8,112 nucleotides of DNA from JBHIER01 sp046760705 [NCBI: bacterium] (GCA_046760705.1 JBHIER010000129.1:1-8112); one strand, 5' to 3'; shown: positions 1 to 6,493, counted from the stretch's first letter. Notes: generated by a model from the sequence alone, not told the origin. Numbers and translations: made by a program.

Positions 1-510
1 TCTTTTTGAGATTTTGTGGGAAGCGGGTGTGAGTGCATTTTGCAAGAGAGAGACCTGTTGCTGTCAGTCGAAGCCCCTAACCAACAATAAGCCACAAAAC
101 TCCACAAAAGAGCACAAAATTAATCGTCCAGAAGTTTCCTCTTTGACCAGGACACAGATGAACACAGATTTTCATGTATTAAATACAAACACCTGACCGA
201 ATGGGTATTCGATGTAGAACAAACAGTTATTCGATAGACTTCAAGGGCTTTGCTAAAAATAAAGCCTCCTGGCCGGTGCTACCACTCCTGTTTTACCGTC
301 GAAGGTGGCGAAAGAGCTCAATCTGAAGAAGACTGGTATGGCCCGCGTTAGGTATGCTGGCGAAAGAAGGGAAAAAAGAGACTGAATCTACTGACACCCC
401 CTTGCTGGAGGAGCTTTGATCCGAGAAAGCCGCATTTCGGAGGGAGAGCCTTTTCGGCTGTCCGGCAGTTGCTCCGATCCCAATCGGGGCGCTGATCCCG
501 GAGGCGGGGA
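1..510. other. Intergenic stretch without a recognisable gene
   Basis: I find no coding region here. The only open frame, near 14-196 on the plus strand, is low-complexity, lacks a ribosome binding site and resembles no protein I know. The stretch holds two short period-10 repeats (listed separately) and a few small inverted repeats, such as CCGAT/ATCGG at about 475-486. Its AT-rich left part (80-260) gives way to a GC-richer right part that runs into the decayed gene remnant. It could be the worn-out remainder of older genes or mobile DNA, but nothing identifies it. Confidence 0.6.
91..170. repeat. Two degenerate decamer-period repeats
   Basis: CACAAAA occurs three times at exact 10-base spacing (93-99, 103-109, 113-119). 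About 33 bases later ACACAGAT occurs twice, also 10 bases apart (152-159, 162-169). Both motifs share the ACA core and the decamer period, so they may be decayed relatives of one simple-sequence tract. I recall similar CACAGATGAA-like and CACAAAAGG-like tracts in intergenic DNA of environmental bacteria, but know no assigned function. Confidence 0.5.
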
Positions 511-931
511 CTAATAAGAGGCTAAAGCCTTAAATCCGATTGGATAGAGGGGATTGCTCGGTCGAGTCGGCAATAACAGAGGGGGACCCTCATGATCCGC
601 CTTGACCGGATGATCCAGGGGATACCAACGTTCGATATGAGGGTCGGGAACAGCATAGAGAATGCGATCATGTATTATTTGACCGAGCCTTTTTACGTGC
701 CGTTGCAACTGTTGAATGCGTTCATCATACCCTTTACAATTTCCGTCCGTAATCTCGCAGAAACTCCCTAAACTGGTTAATAACTCTCGAGCCATGTCTT
801 GCAGATCTCACATCATAAAGCAGAAGGTGAGCCATAATGCCTTCCTCCCTTGCGACGCGCTCCACAAGGGCCTTTAGAAACCGCTCATGGGCCCGGTCTT
901 CCAGAAAGTAGCAAACCCTGATCTTACCCAC
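511..931 (-). pseudogene. Decayed small partner protein of an AAA ATPase (internal deletion/frameshift)
   Basis: Two overlapping frames form one broken gene. It starts at a GTG (931-929) behind a good GGGGAG ribosome binding site at 938-943, 6 bases away. The first frame encodes a beta-strand/helix start (KIRVCYFLEDRAHERFLKAL) and an RSARHG segment, reads sensibly to about FREFLRD (codon 60), then stops at 734. The second frame resumes with ITDGNCKGYDER and later PDPHIERW, and stops at 511. From memory, small proteins encoded just behind OLD/RecF-like ATPases carry the order EDR...RSARGG...TDxNCKGY..R...PDPHIERW, with about 12-15 residues, including a hydrophobic strand, before TD. Those residues are missing here, which fits an out-of-frame deletion near 745-755. 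After the ERW motif the likeness fades. I cannot name the family. A Toprim-like nuclease fold is possible but unproven. Confidence 0.6.
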
Positions 932-1102
932 CGAAGTCTCCCCGCAAGATGCGATCCTCTAATGCGTGACCTATATCTCTGCGTCGGAATAAAGGGCCAA
1001 TAGTTCGGAATGGTTTAATGGTGCTCTGGCCGTCTTCTTTTTTGCAAACAAACAGATCAGAGTCCGCAAAATATTCTGGGAGAATAAGCTGTCCGTCTTC
1101 GG
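924..1102 (-). pseudogene. C-terminal remnant of an AAA ATPase (OLD/RecF-like)
   Basis: About 59 codons remain, ending at TAA (926-924). The visible order is ILPEYFADSDLFVCKKEDG, then IKPF, GPLFRRRDI, ALED and a terminal RGDFGG. That order (a short strand with a charged DG turn, an acidic helix, then a Gly-Asp/Leu-x-Gly-Gly end) is what I remember from the C-termini of OLD-like AAA ATPases, which follows the 'ATHSP' switch region. No Walker A, signature or Walker B part exists: upstream of 1103 the DNA belongs to the transporter gene. The stop overlaps the GTG of the following remnant (GTGGGTAA), the usual arrangement of a coupled pair. The same frame stays open to 1190, but that part is antisense-frame shadow of the transporter. 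A short orphan coding remnant of another family is possible. Confidence 0.55.
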
Positions 1103-3247
1103 CTACACATCCTGTTTCGGGGCGAGGAACTTGTTGTAGAGCAGAAGGGCGGCGATGGTGAAAAGTCCGATGCAACTGAAGATGAGCCACAGCGTCCGGG
1201 GCTGGTTGAGATGGTCCACATAATGGACATAGAGTTTAGCGCCCATGGGGGCGCCTATGCTCGAGCCGATGACACCGTAGAGAAAGATGTAGCCCATGTA
1301 GGTGGCCACCCGATCCCTGGGAGCGGTCAGGCCGACGTAGCTGATGAACTTGGGGTGGGTGGTCATCTCTCCGATGGAGAAGACGATGATGCCGGCCATA
1401 AAAACCCAGATGTTTGTGTTGATGGCCAGGATGGCCAGACCGGTGGTGCCGAGGCCGATCCCGACCATCATGGTGGGCAGGGCCTTGGTCTTTCTGACGA
1501 TCATCGAAACGAGAAGCTGAAGCACGATGATGGTGCCGGCGTTGATGACCGTCACGTGTTCGACATCGAAAAACCAGTTGATGTGAAGTCCGATAGCGCC
1601 GAGGGTATTGTTGACAAAATTGTTCAGAGCAGTAGCATCAACGTATGCCTTTACGTACCACAGCACGGAGTCGAACATCTGAAAATAGAGAACCCAGAAG
1701 CCGGAGTAGAGAAAGATTAATAGCAGGAACCGCCAGTGGTTCCGAAAGCGGCTCATATCCTCAAAGTCCATGAGATAGATGGAGGGTGCGGTCAGGAAGA
1801 TGATCGAGCTCAGGATGCGCGAGAATAGGGAGAGTCCTGGCAACAGCCACAGCAGAGCTCCGGCCGCGGCAACCGTGACCACCGCGTAAACGAGCCGGGT
1901 TGAACGGGAAGCCGCCTTGTAGCGGGGTTCGAGGGCCAGTATCACCCCAGCCGATAGCACCAGCAGAGCGATGAAGGCCAGAAGGAACGGGCGGTGCGAG
2001 CCGCGCTGGAACAGATCCTCCACCACCTCCTCGGGCACAGTGGCCAGCTCTGGAACCGCCCGGAGGGCGGCCAAAAGCTCGCCACGGTACTCCTCGTAGC
2101 TGGTCGGGTCGGTCACCCGGATCTGGACCCTGCCTCCGGCTATCCGGTCCACGGAGAACCGCGCCTCACCCCCGATTTCCCTCAACCTCAGTTGCGGCGG
2201 TCTGGTCGCCTTCTCCACCATGGCCATCAGGGTCTCCCGGTCCACCGTGGCAGGTATCCCTGCTGCCCGCAACGAGTCCAGCATCGGGTCGAGGAAATCA
2301 GCTATGTCATCCGGCCGGTGCACCACCAGCACAGGGGCGAGGGCAGACCCCTGGCCCGGGACGACCTGAAAGGGCTGTTTGGCGGTCATGTCCCGCCGGA
2401 CCTGGACTTCGAAGAGAACTCCGTCCACATCGAAGGCTGTGCCCGGAGCGGCCACAACCGCGGTGCGCGGGGCCGCATACCGGGAAGCAGCCAGAGCAAC
2501 GAATCCGACCAGGAGCAAGGCGGCCAGAAAGGCGGTTCCCCTGCTCGCCCGGCAGGATCGGTAGACCAGGATCACGGGCGAATAGACGATCTCAAAGGCG
2601 TCGGCGACGGTCCGGATGAGGTTGAACTCCTTCCGGGCCTCAGCCTCCTGGGGCATGGGTGGATCCTTGAAAAGAGTGATCGTTGGAATGAGCATGGCGC
2701 CAGTGCAAATGGCCGAGGCGATGATGACCCACTCCCAGCCGACGTTGTTCTTCAGGAGGGGGACCAGGATGAGGGGAAAGAGGAAAGCTCCCAGGTTGAT
2801 GGACCAGTAGTAGATGCCGAACCCGAGGGTGGAGTTCGACTCGTCGGTGGTTCGGGCGATGGCCCCACTGATGACGGGCTTGAAGGCCCCGGCGCCGAGC
2901 CCCATGACGACCAGAGCCATGAAAACGGTGGTGTAGGAGGTCATCTGGCTGGTGAAGAAGTATCCGCCTCCCAACAGGGCAAAGGCGACCATGAGGGTGC
3001 GACGATAGCCGAAACGGTCGGCCAGGGCACCGCTAATGATGGGGAGAAAGTAGAGAAGCGGCTGAATGGTCCCCTTAATGGTACCGACACTCTCTTTTGG
3101 GAAATTGAGGATGTCGGTGAGATAGACGGAGAGAACGCTCATCATACCGTAGTAAGCACCGCGTTCGAAGAACTCGAACATGACCACGACCCAGTAGAGT
3201 CGGGGGAAGGATCTGAGAGTACCGGTCTTGGGTTTCGATTCGGCCAC
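1103..3247 (-). CDS. POT-family (PTR2) proton:oligopeptide symporter with an inserted extracytoplasmic domain
   Basis: A 714-residue inner-membrane carrier of the major facilitator superfamily, predicted to import di- and tripeptides with protons. Family marks are clear: the E25-F-F-E28-R29 motif in TM1 followed by AYYG, the TM4 lysine in GAFKP (K123), the INLGA motif (150-154) and the TM10 glutamate in IGEM (E627). The N-terminal half spans about 17-195 and the C-terminal half about 505-706. Bacterial members usually have 450-550 residues. Here the linker between the halves (about 230-490) contains a TM helix at 236-254, a soluble segment at 255-418 and TM helices at about 419-438 and 451-471, perhaps with one more at 476-492. 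By topology the soluble part should lie outside the cytoplasm. GTG is the start because GAGGAG sits 6 bases upstream and family similarity begins at once. The gene ends at the junction with the ATPase remnant. Confidence 0.9.
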   Translation of the reverse strand: MAESKPKTGTLRSFPRLYWVVVMFEFFERGAYYGMMSVLSVYLTDILNFPKESVGTIKGTIQPLLYFLPIISGALADRFGYRRTLMVAFALLGGGYFFTSQMTSYTTVFMALVVMGLGAGAFKPVISGAIARTTDESNSTLGFGIYYWSINLGAFLFPLILVPLLKNNVGWEWVIIASAICTGAMLIPTITLFKDPPMPQEAEARKEFNLIRTVADAFEIVYSPVILVYRSCRASRGTAFLAALLLVGFVALAASRYAAPRTAVVAAPGTAFDVDGVLFEVQVRRDMTAKQPFQVVPGQGSALAPVLVVHRPDDIADFLDPMLDSLRAAGIPATVDRETLMAMVEKATRPPQLRLREIGGEARFSVDRIAGGRVQIRVTDPTSYEEYRGELLAALRAVPELATVPEEVVEDLFQRGSHRPFLLAFIALLVLSAGVILALEPRYKAASRSTRLVYAVVTVAAAGALLWLLPGLSLFSRILSSIIFLTAPSIYLMDFEDMSRFRNHWRFLLLIFLYSGFWVLYFQMFDSVLWYVKAYVDATALNNFVNNTLGAIGLHINWFFDVEHVTVINAGTIIVLQLLVSMIVRKTKALPTMMVGIGLGTTGLAILAINTNIWVFMAGIIVFSIGEMTTHPKFISYVGLTAPRDRVATYMGYIFLYGVIGSSIGAPMGAKLYVHYVDHLNQPRTLWLIFSCIGLFTIAALLLYNKFLAPKQDV

Positions 3248-3253
3248 AGCTCA

Positions 3254-3259
3254 CTCCTC
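3254..3259 (-). promoter_or_regulatory. Ribosome binding site fixing the GTG start of the transporter
   Basis: Read on the minus strand, GAGGAG lies 6 bases before the GTG at 3247-3245. The strong match and ideal spacing support GTG over any internal ATG, the first of which would cut into TM1. Confidence 0.75.
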
Positions 3260-3310
3260 TGCTTTGGGTGGACGGGTTGCACCTTCCTTTCTTCAGAGCT
3301 CAGTCGCCCA

Positions 3311-3340
3311 AATATACAATCAAAGGGTGGAAGATGCCAC
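3311..3340 (-). promoter_or_regulatory. Candidate sigma70-type promoter for the transporter gene
   Basis: On the minus strand a GTGGCA (-35, 3340-3335; 4 of 6 consensus bases) is followed after 18 bases by TATATT (-10, 3316-3311; 5 of 6). Transcription would begin near 3304, giving a leader of about 56 bases. The 256-base gap to the glycosylase gene upstream leaves room for an independent promoter. The -35 box is mediocre. Confidence 0.35.
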
Positions 3341-3399
3341 AGAAATGTGCGGTTTTTTTACTTAGTAGAAGATATGAGAGGGGTAGCAGGGGTCCAATA

Positions 3400-3442
3400 C
3401 GGAGTACGGATTTCGGAGTGCGGAATTCCGGGGGGCATGCCC
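3400..3442. repeat. Short direct repeat followed by two 10-bp palindromes
   Basis: Two copies of CGGAGT(A/G)CGGA (3400-3410 and 3414-3424) are separated by TTT. The second runs into the perfect palindrome CGGAATTCCG (3421-3430), and two bases later comes another, GGGCATGCCC (3433-3442). The cluster lies between the glycosylase stop and the transporter start, upstream of the candidate promoter. It may be a decayed repeat element or an operator; no T-tract follows, so a rho-independent terminator is unlikely. Confidence 0.45.
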
Positions 3443-3503
3443 TTAGTCGGGAATAAATCCAGTTGGATAACTGTGCCCCAGGGCAAAACCAGAGTCTGCT
3501 TGC

Positions 3504-4313
3504 TTATGGCAGTCTCTGGCATTTGGGGCAGATGTACTGAGCATTGGAGCCGGTCTTGATCTTTTGAGCCTTCGCCCCACATCTGGGGCAGACGGCCTCG
3601 TCCTGATAGGCGAAGGAGAGATTGGCGAGGCCGTATCTACCTTTCCGGCCGAAAAAGTCGACCTCGTAGGAGCTCGATCCCAATCGGATCGATTCATTGA
3701 AGACCTTCTGGATGGCTTTGTGGAGTCGATTCACCTGGGCGACTGAGAGGGAGGGGATGGGGTGGAGGGGATGGAGCCGGGCCTTGAAGAGGATCTCCTG
3801 AATGTAGAAGTTGCCTATGCCGCGCAACCGCTTCTGGTTGAGGAGAAAGGATTTGACTGCGCCGCGCCGCCTGCGGAACAGAGCTCGAAACTCCGATGCG
3901 GAGAGCTCCAACGGGTCCGGACCGAGGCCCTCCGTCATGGCATGGACTTCACCGCCTAAGACGAGATGGAAGTATCCGAACCACCATAGAGTGATAAAGA
4001 ATCCGGTTTCGTCCCTGAAGGTCACAAGCAGACGGGTCTTCTGGGGAGGTGACTGGCCCTTTTTGAGGTAGCACAGTTCGCCCCCCATGCCCAGACTGAT
4101 GTACAATCGGACCTTTCCGGTGAGATCGATCTCCACCCATTTGCCCACAGGCCGGACCCCACGGATCTCTTCTCCAGGTAGGATCCTGTGGTACTCATCT
4201 TCAGAGCGGTTCAGACATTTCGGTTGAAAGATAAAGACACCTCGAACCCTTTTGCCCTTGAGCGTCCGGGCCATCTGATCGGCGATGACGACCATTTCTG
4301 GGAGTTCTGGCAT
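3504..4313 (-). CDS. Fpg/Nei-family DNA glycosylase/AP lyase, divergent
   Basis: A 269-residue base-excision-repair enzyme, the usual length for Fpg (MutM). Members excise oxidised bases such as 8-oxoguanine or formamidopyrimidines and cut the abasic strand. Visible: the N-terminal MPELPE with catalytic Pro2, Glu3 and Glu6; the beta-hairpin lysine (K58 in VGKW); the LGMGG loop whose Met76 matches the base-stack-filling Met of Fpg; the helix-two-turn-helix with N168 in GIGNFYIQE; and a C-terminal zinc finger C242-x2-C245-x16-C262-x2-C265. Two key places differ from classic Fpg: the RRF void-filling loop reads W110-W111-F112, and the zinc-finger arginine that contacts DNA is N257. It may therefore be a separate subfamily with another lesion preference, so I give no gene symbol. 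The gene follows the M2 gene by 63 bases on the same strand and may be cotranscribed. No strong ribosome binding site precedes the ATG. Confidence 0.9.
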   Translation of the reverse strand: MPELPEMVVIADQMARTLKGKRVRGVFIFQPKCLNRSEDEYHRILPGEEIRGVRPVGKWVEIDLTGKVRLYISLGMGGELCYLKKGQSPPQKTRLLVTFRDETGFFITLWWFGYFHLVLGGEVHAMTEGLGPDPLELSASEFRALFRRRRGAVKSFLLNQKRLRGIGNFYIQEILFKARLHPLHPIPSLSVAQVNRLHKAIQKVFNESIRLGSSSYEVDFFGRKGRYGLANLSFAYQDEAVCPRCGAKAQKIKTGSNAQYICPKCQRLP

Positions 4314-4376
4314 ATCAAGTCACGTAATTCGGTTACGGTGACGCGGCCCGTTTCGTTGAACGGTTGCGGTTACTGC

Positions 4377-6068
4377 TCACAGCGATGGCCCTTTTATGAA
4401 CTGCTGCCCAAAATGGGCTGGATTCAAGGGCTCGCCGGTGGCATAGCGGAGCAGACCGTTCCAGTCGTATCGCTTGCCCGGCTGAAAGATGCGCTCTTTC
4501 ATGTAGTCGCCCACTTCAGGATGGTCGAAGTAGGCGGTCACCACAGGGTCTTGGGACTTCAAAACGGTCTTGGCGATGTAGGTATAAAACTGCGAGGCCG
4601 TCAATTCGCCGAGCATGTAATTGTGGTAGTAGACCGGGGCCGAGGTAAAATGGATCTTCGCCGCCCAGTCGGGTTCGTTCCTGTTCTCCGGGCGAATGAT
4701 GAGTTGATACTTTTCCTTCAAATCCCACCACCGGGTGTTGAGATCCCCATCCGGATCGGTATACAAAGCGCGTTCGAAGTTGAACATCACCTGGCACCAG
4801 CGGGCGAAGACCAACTGCCCGATACGTTGGCTCTTTTCGATGGTCGGTTGTATCCGGTCTCTCTGTTCTGGGGAGATGAGGCCCATGGCGTAGAGCCAGT
4901 TGGCATTGTGAGCCAGGCGACCGAACATCAAGGCGATGGCTTCGGTCGTAAAGGCGTGGGCTGGTCCCCGCAACAGGAAAGGGAGGCTGCGGTCGATATA
5001 CTTGTCGTAGACCCCGTGGCCCAGCTCGTGGAGCATGGTGTCCATCTCATATTCGTCGTTGGCCAGATTGGCCATGATCCGAATGTCACCCTCCCGGTCA
5101 ATGTCGGTGCAATAGGCGTGGGGGTATTTACCCTCCCGCTCGTACAAGTCACTGCGCTCGATGATGTCATCGACCTCTAAACCGATGCTCTCGTAAAACT
5201 TGGCCGCCAACCCTTTCACATCTTCGTCTTTGTAGAACTGATCGAGGCTCACTTCGGCCACCTTCGGCACCTCCTGGAAGAAGGGGTCGTTGTACCCCCA
5301 CGGCCGCATCATCTCGGGGGTGAGGCCGTAACGGGGAGCCAGGATGCTGTCCACTTCGGCCTTCAGTCTCCTGTAAGGTTGCTCCGTGGTCTCGGCCAGC
5401 CTTCCGAATAGATCGATCAGATCGGACTCGTTCTGTTCGGCCAGGGTGAGGGCCATAGTATAGTAGTTATCGAACCCCAGTTGTCGGGCCGCTTTGTTGC
5501 GGAGTTTGACCAACCTGATGAGGTCGGGTTGGACAACCCGGCCGACCTGCTTGCTGGCCTCCCAGGCTTTTTTCCTTTTGATCCAACTGGTCTCAGTTCG
5601 CAGGATCTCATAGATCTGTTTGGTAGAGACCTTCTGGTCATCGATGGTCCCCCGAAAGGTATTGAACTTCTCCTCGACGGCGGTGCTGATCTCCACCATC
5701 TGACGCATCAGTGTGCTGTCGATCTGATTCTCCAGGTAGCTGTTGAACAGCAGGGTCAGTTGGCGTGCCAACAGGGGATCCTTGACCCGGCCGGACTCCT
5801 TCCACTCCTTCAGTTGCCCAAACTCCTCACGGTTGCTGTAGATCTTTTTCAGATCCAGCTCCAGTTGGGCGTACCGGTCATACAACTGCTGTTCCCCGGA
5901 GGCCGTCGCCTCCCAGTAGGTGAGGTTTCTCTCCTTCAAAAGAGGTTGCACCCGAGCCAGATGGGATTTCACAAAGGACTTGAACCGCTTCTGTTCCTTG
6001 GTGGCGCAGCCGGCCACGGAAAGGATCAGACCGACGGTCAAAACAGCACTCACACCCTTATGAAACAT
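4377..6068 (-). CDS. M2 (ACE-like) zinc metallopeptidase, lipoprotein
   Basis: A 563-residue predicted peptidyl-dipeptidase. Residues 1-21 form a lipoprotein signal: basic start, hydrophobic core and lipobox V18-A-G-C21. Ala at +2 suggests the outer membrane, so the enzyme would act outside the cytoplasm. The zinc site is H347-E-L-G-H351 with the third ligand probably E376 in FTTEA, 25 residues on (24 in human ACE). The segment K471-x-H473 with Y480 seven residues later matches ACE Lys511, His513 and Tyr520, which hold the substrate's C-terminal carboxylate; this supports M2 rather than M3 and suggests release of C-terminal dipeptides. The protein is mostly helical throughout, as expected. 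It is the first gene of a minus-strand run with the glycosylase and the peptide transporter. The ATG has an exceptionally long ribosome binding site. The natural substrate is not readable from the sequence. Confidence 0.9.
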   Translation of the reverse strand: MFHKGVSAVLTVGLILSVAGCATKEQKRFKSFVKSHLARVQPLLKERNLTYWEATASGEQQLYDRYAQLELDLKKIYSNREEFGQLKEWKESGRVKDPLLARQLTLLFNSYLENQIDSTLMRQMVEISTAVEEKFNTFRGTIDDQKVSTKQIYEILRTETSWIKRKKAWEASKQVGRVVQPDLIRLVKLRNKAARQLGFDNYYTMALTLAEQNESDLIDLFGRLAETTEQPYRRLKAEVDSILAPRYGLTPEMMRPWGYNDPFFQEVPKVAEVSLDQFYKDEDVKGLAAKFYESIGLEVDDIIERSDLYEREGKYPHAYCTDIDREGDIRIMANLANDEYEMDTMLHELGHGVYDKYIDRSLPFLLRGPAHAFTTEAIALMFGRLAHNANWLYAMGLISPEQRDRIQPTIEKSQRIGQLVFARWCQVMFNFERALYTDPDGDLNTRWWDLKEKYQLIIRPENRNEPDWAAKIHFTSAPVYYHNYMLGELTASQFYTYIAKTVLKSQDPVVTAYFDHPEVGDYMKERIFQPGKRYDWNGLLRYATGEPLNPAHFGQQFIKGPSL

Positions 6069-6070
6069 GA

Positions 6071-6084
6071 TCCTCCTCCTCCTT
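6071..6084 (-). promoter_or_regulatory. Extended ribosome binding site of the M2 gene
   Basis: On the minus strand AAGGAGGAGGAGGA ends two bases before the ATG at 6068. Three overlapping GGAGG cores offer several registers of pairing with 16S rRNA, at spacings from short to optimal, which suggests high translation and fixes this start directly ahead of the lipoprotein signal. Confidence 0.75.
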
Positions 6085-6302
6085 GTTAAGATGTTCGTTC
6101 AACGGTAGGGAAGCTGGACAAAGCTCGAAACCGGAAAGAACGCATAACGAGCCCCGTTCGATAGAGGCTATCTCACAGGGCCGGCACCGAGACATACAAA
6201 CGAAGAACACCGCAGGTAAATATCGAGACGTAACACAATTTAGAAATGGACAACTCAGTTCGCCTCCTCTCCAAAATTCTCCACAGGGTTGCCTCCAGAA
6301 AA
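6085..6302. other. Left part of the divergent intergenic region, no gene seen
   Basis: This stretch should contain the leader and promoter of the minus-strand M2 gene, but I find no pair of boxes with acceptable spacing. TTGTCC at about 6249-6254 (minus) has no matching -10 at 16-18 bases. Open frames on both strands here show no family likeness and no ribosome binding site. Confidence 0.45.
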
Positions 6303-6385
6303 GTCTCATCGAGACGAGGGTCCCATCGGGACGAGGGTCTCATCGAGACGAGGGTCTCATCGAGACGAGGGTCTCATCGAGCTCG
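6303..6385. repeat. Tandem array of 17-bp hairpin-forming units
   Basis: The unit GTCTCATCGAGACGAGG occurs at 6303-6319, 6337-6353 and 6354-6370 without change. 6320-6336 is a variant (GTCCCATCGGGACGAGG) and 6371-6385 a partial fifth copy losing its right arm (GAGCTCG). Each full unit contains an inverted repeat GTCTC-ATC-GAGAC with 5-bp arms. In the variant both arms changed together (T to C on the left, A to G on the right), so pairing is kept. A worn CATCGAGA copy lies at 6418-6425. The period is not a multiple of three and there are no spacers, so it is neither protein repeat nor CRISPR. It sits between divergent genes, about 80 bases upstream of the HD-gene promoter, consistent with a multi-site operator, a structured RNA leader or an expanding simple repeat. 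Confidence 0.9.
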
Positions 6386-6464
6386 CCACGTATATTCTTA
6401 GAACATAAGATTCTGGACATCGAGATGCAAGGGAAAATCGTTACGCCGATGCTTCAATTGAAAC

Positions 6465-6493
6465 TTGACATTAGGCAGGGAAGAGGTTAAATT
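6465..6493 (+). promoter_or_regulatory. Sigma70-type promoter of the HD gene
   Basis: A perfect -35 box TTGACA (6465-6470) is followed after 17 bases by TAAATT (6488-6493; 4 of 6 consensus bases). Transcription would begin near 6500, leaving a leader of only about 23 bases before the ATG. The hairpin array lies upstream of the -35 box, where activators or repressors could act. Confidence 0.6.

Noticed and set aside
1994-3559. A 521-codon open frame on the plus strand
   Set aside because: It lies opposite the transporter gene, whose motifs are unmistakable. Its translation is rich in Gly, Asp, Glu and His without family likeness, as expected for an antisense frame of a GC-rich membrane protein gene.
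3358-3697. Minus-strand open frames between the glycosylase and the transporter as small genes or the missing half of the ATPase
   Set aside because: They overlap the glycosylase 3' end in other frames, show no ATPase motif such as Walker A, and have no credible start sites.
4314-4376. Terminator between the M2 and glycosylase genes
   Set aside because: CCGTT (4348-4352) and AACGG (4359-4363) form only a 5-bp stem, with no T-run on the minus strand. Read-through is at least as likely.
4188-5180. A 330-codon open frame on the plus strand
   Set aside because: Antisense to the M2 peptidase and glycosylase genes; no ribosome binding site or recognisable motif.
5481-6089. A 202-codon open frame on the plus strand
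   Set aside because: Antisense to the N-terminal part of the M2 gene; it ends in the complement of that gene's ribosome binding site.
6303-6385. CRISPR array
   Set aside because: Units are contiguous with no unique spacers, and only 17 bases long; no cas gene is present.
6083-6490. A 135-codon open frame on the plus strand through the tandem array
   Set aside because: The 17-base period shifts frame at each unit, so the repeat is not kept at protein level. There is no ribosome binding site, and the frame covers regulatory sequence.
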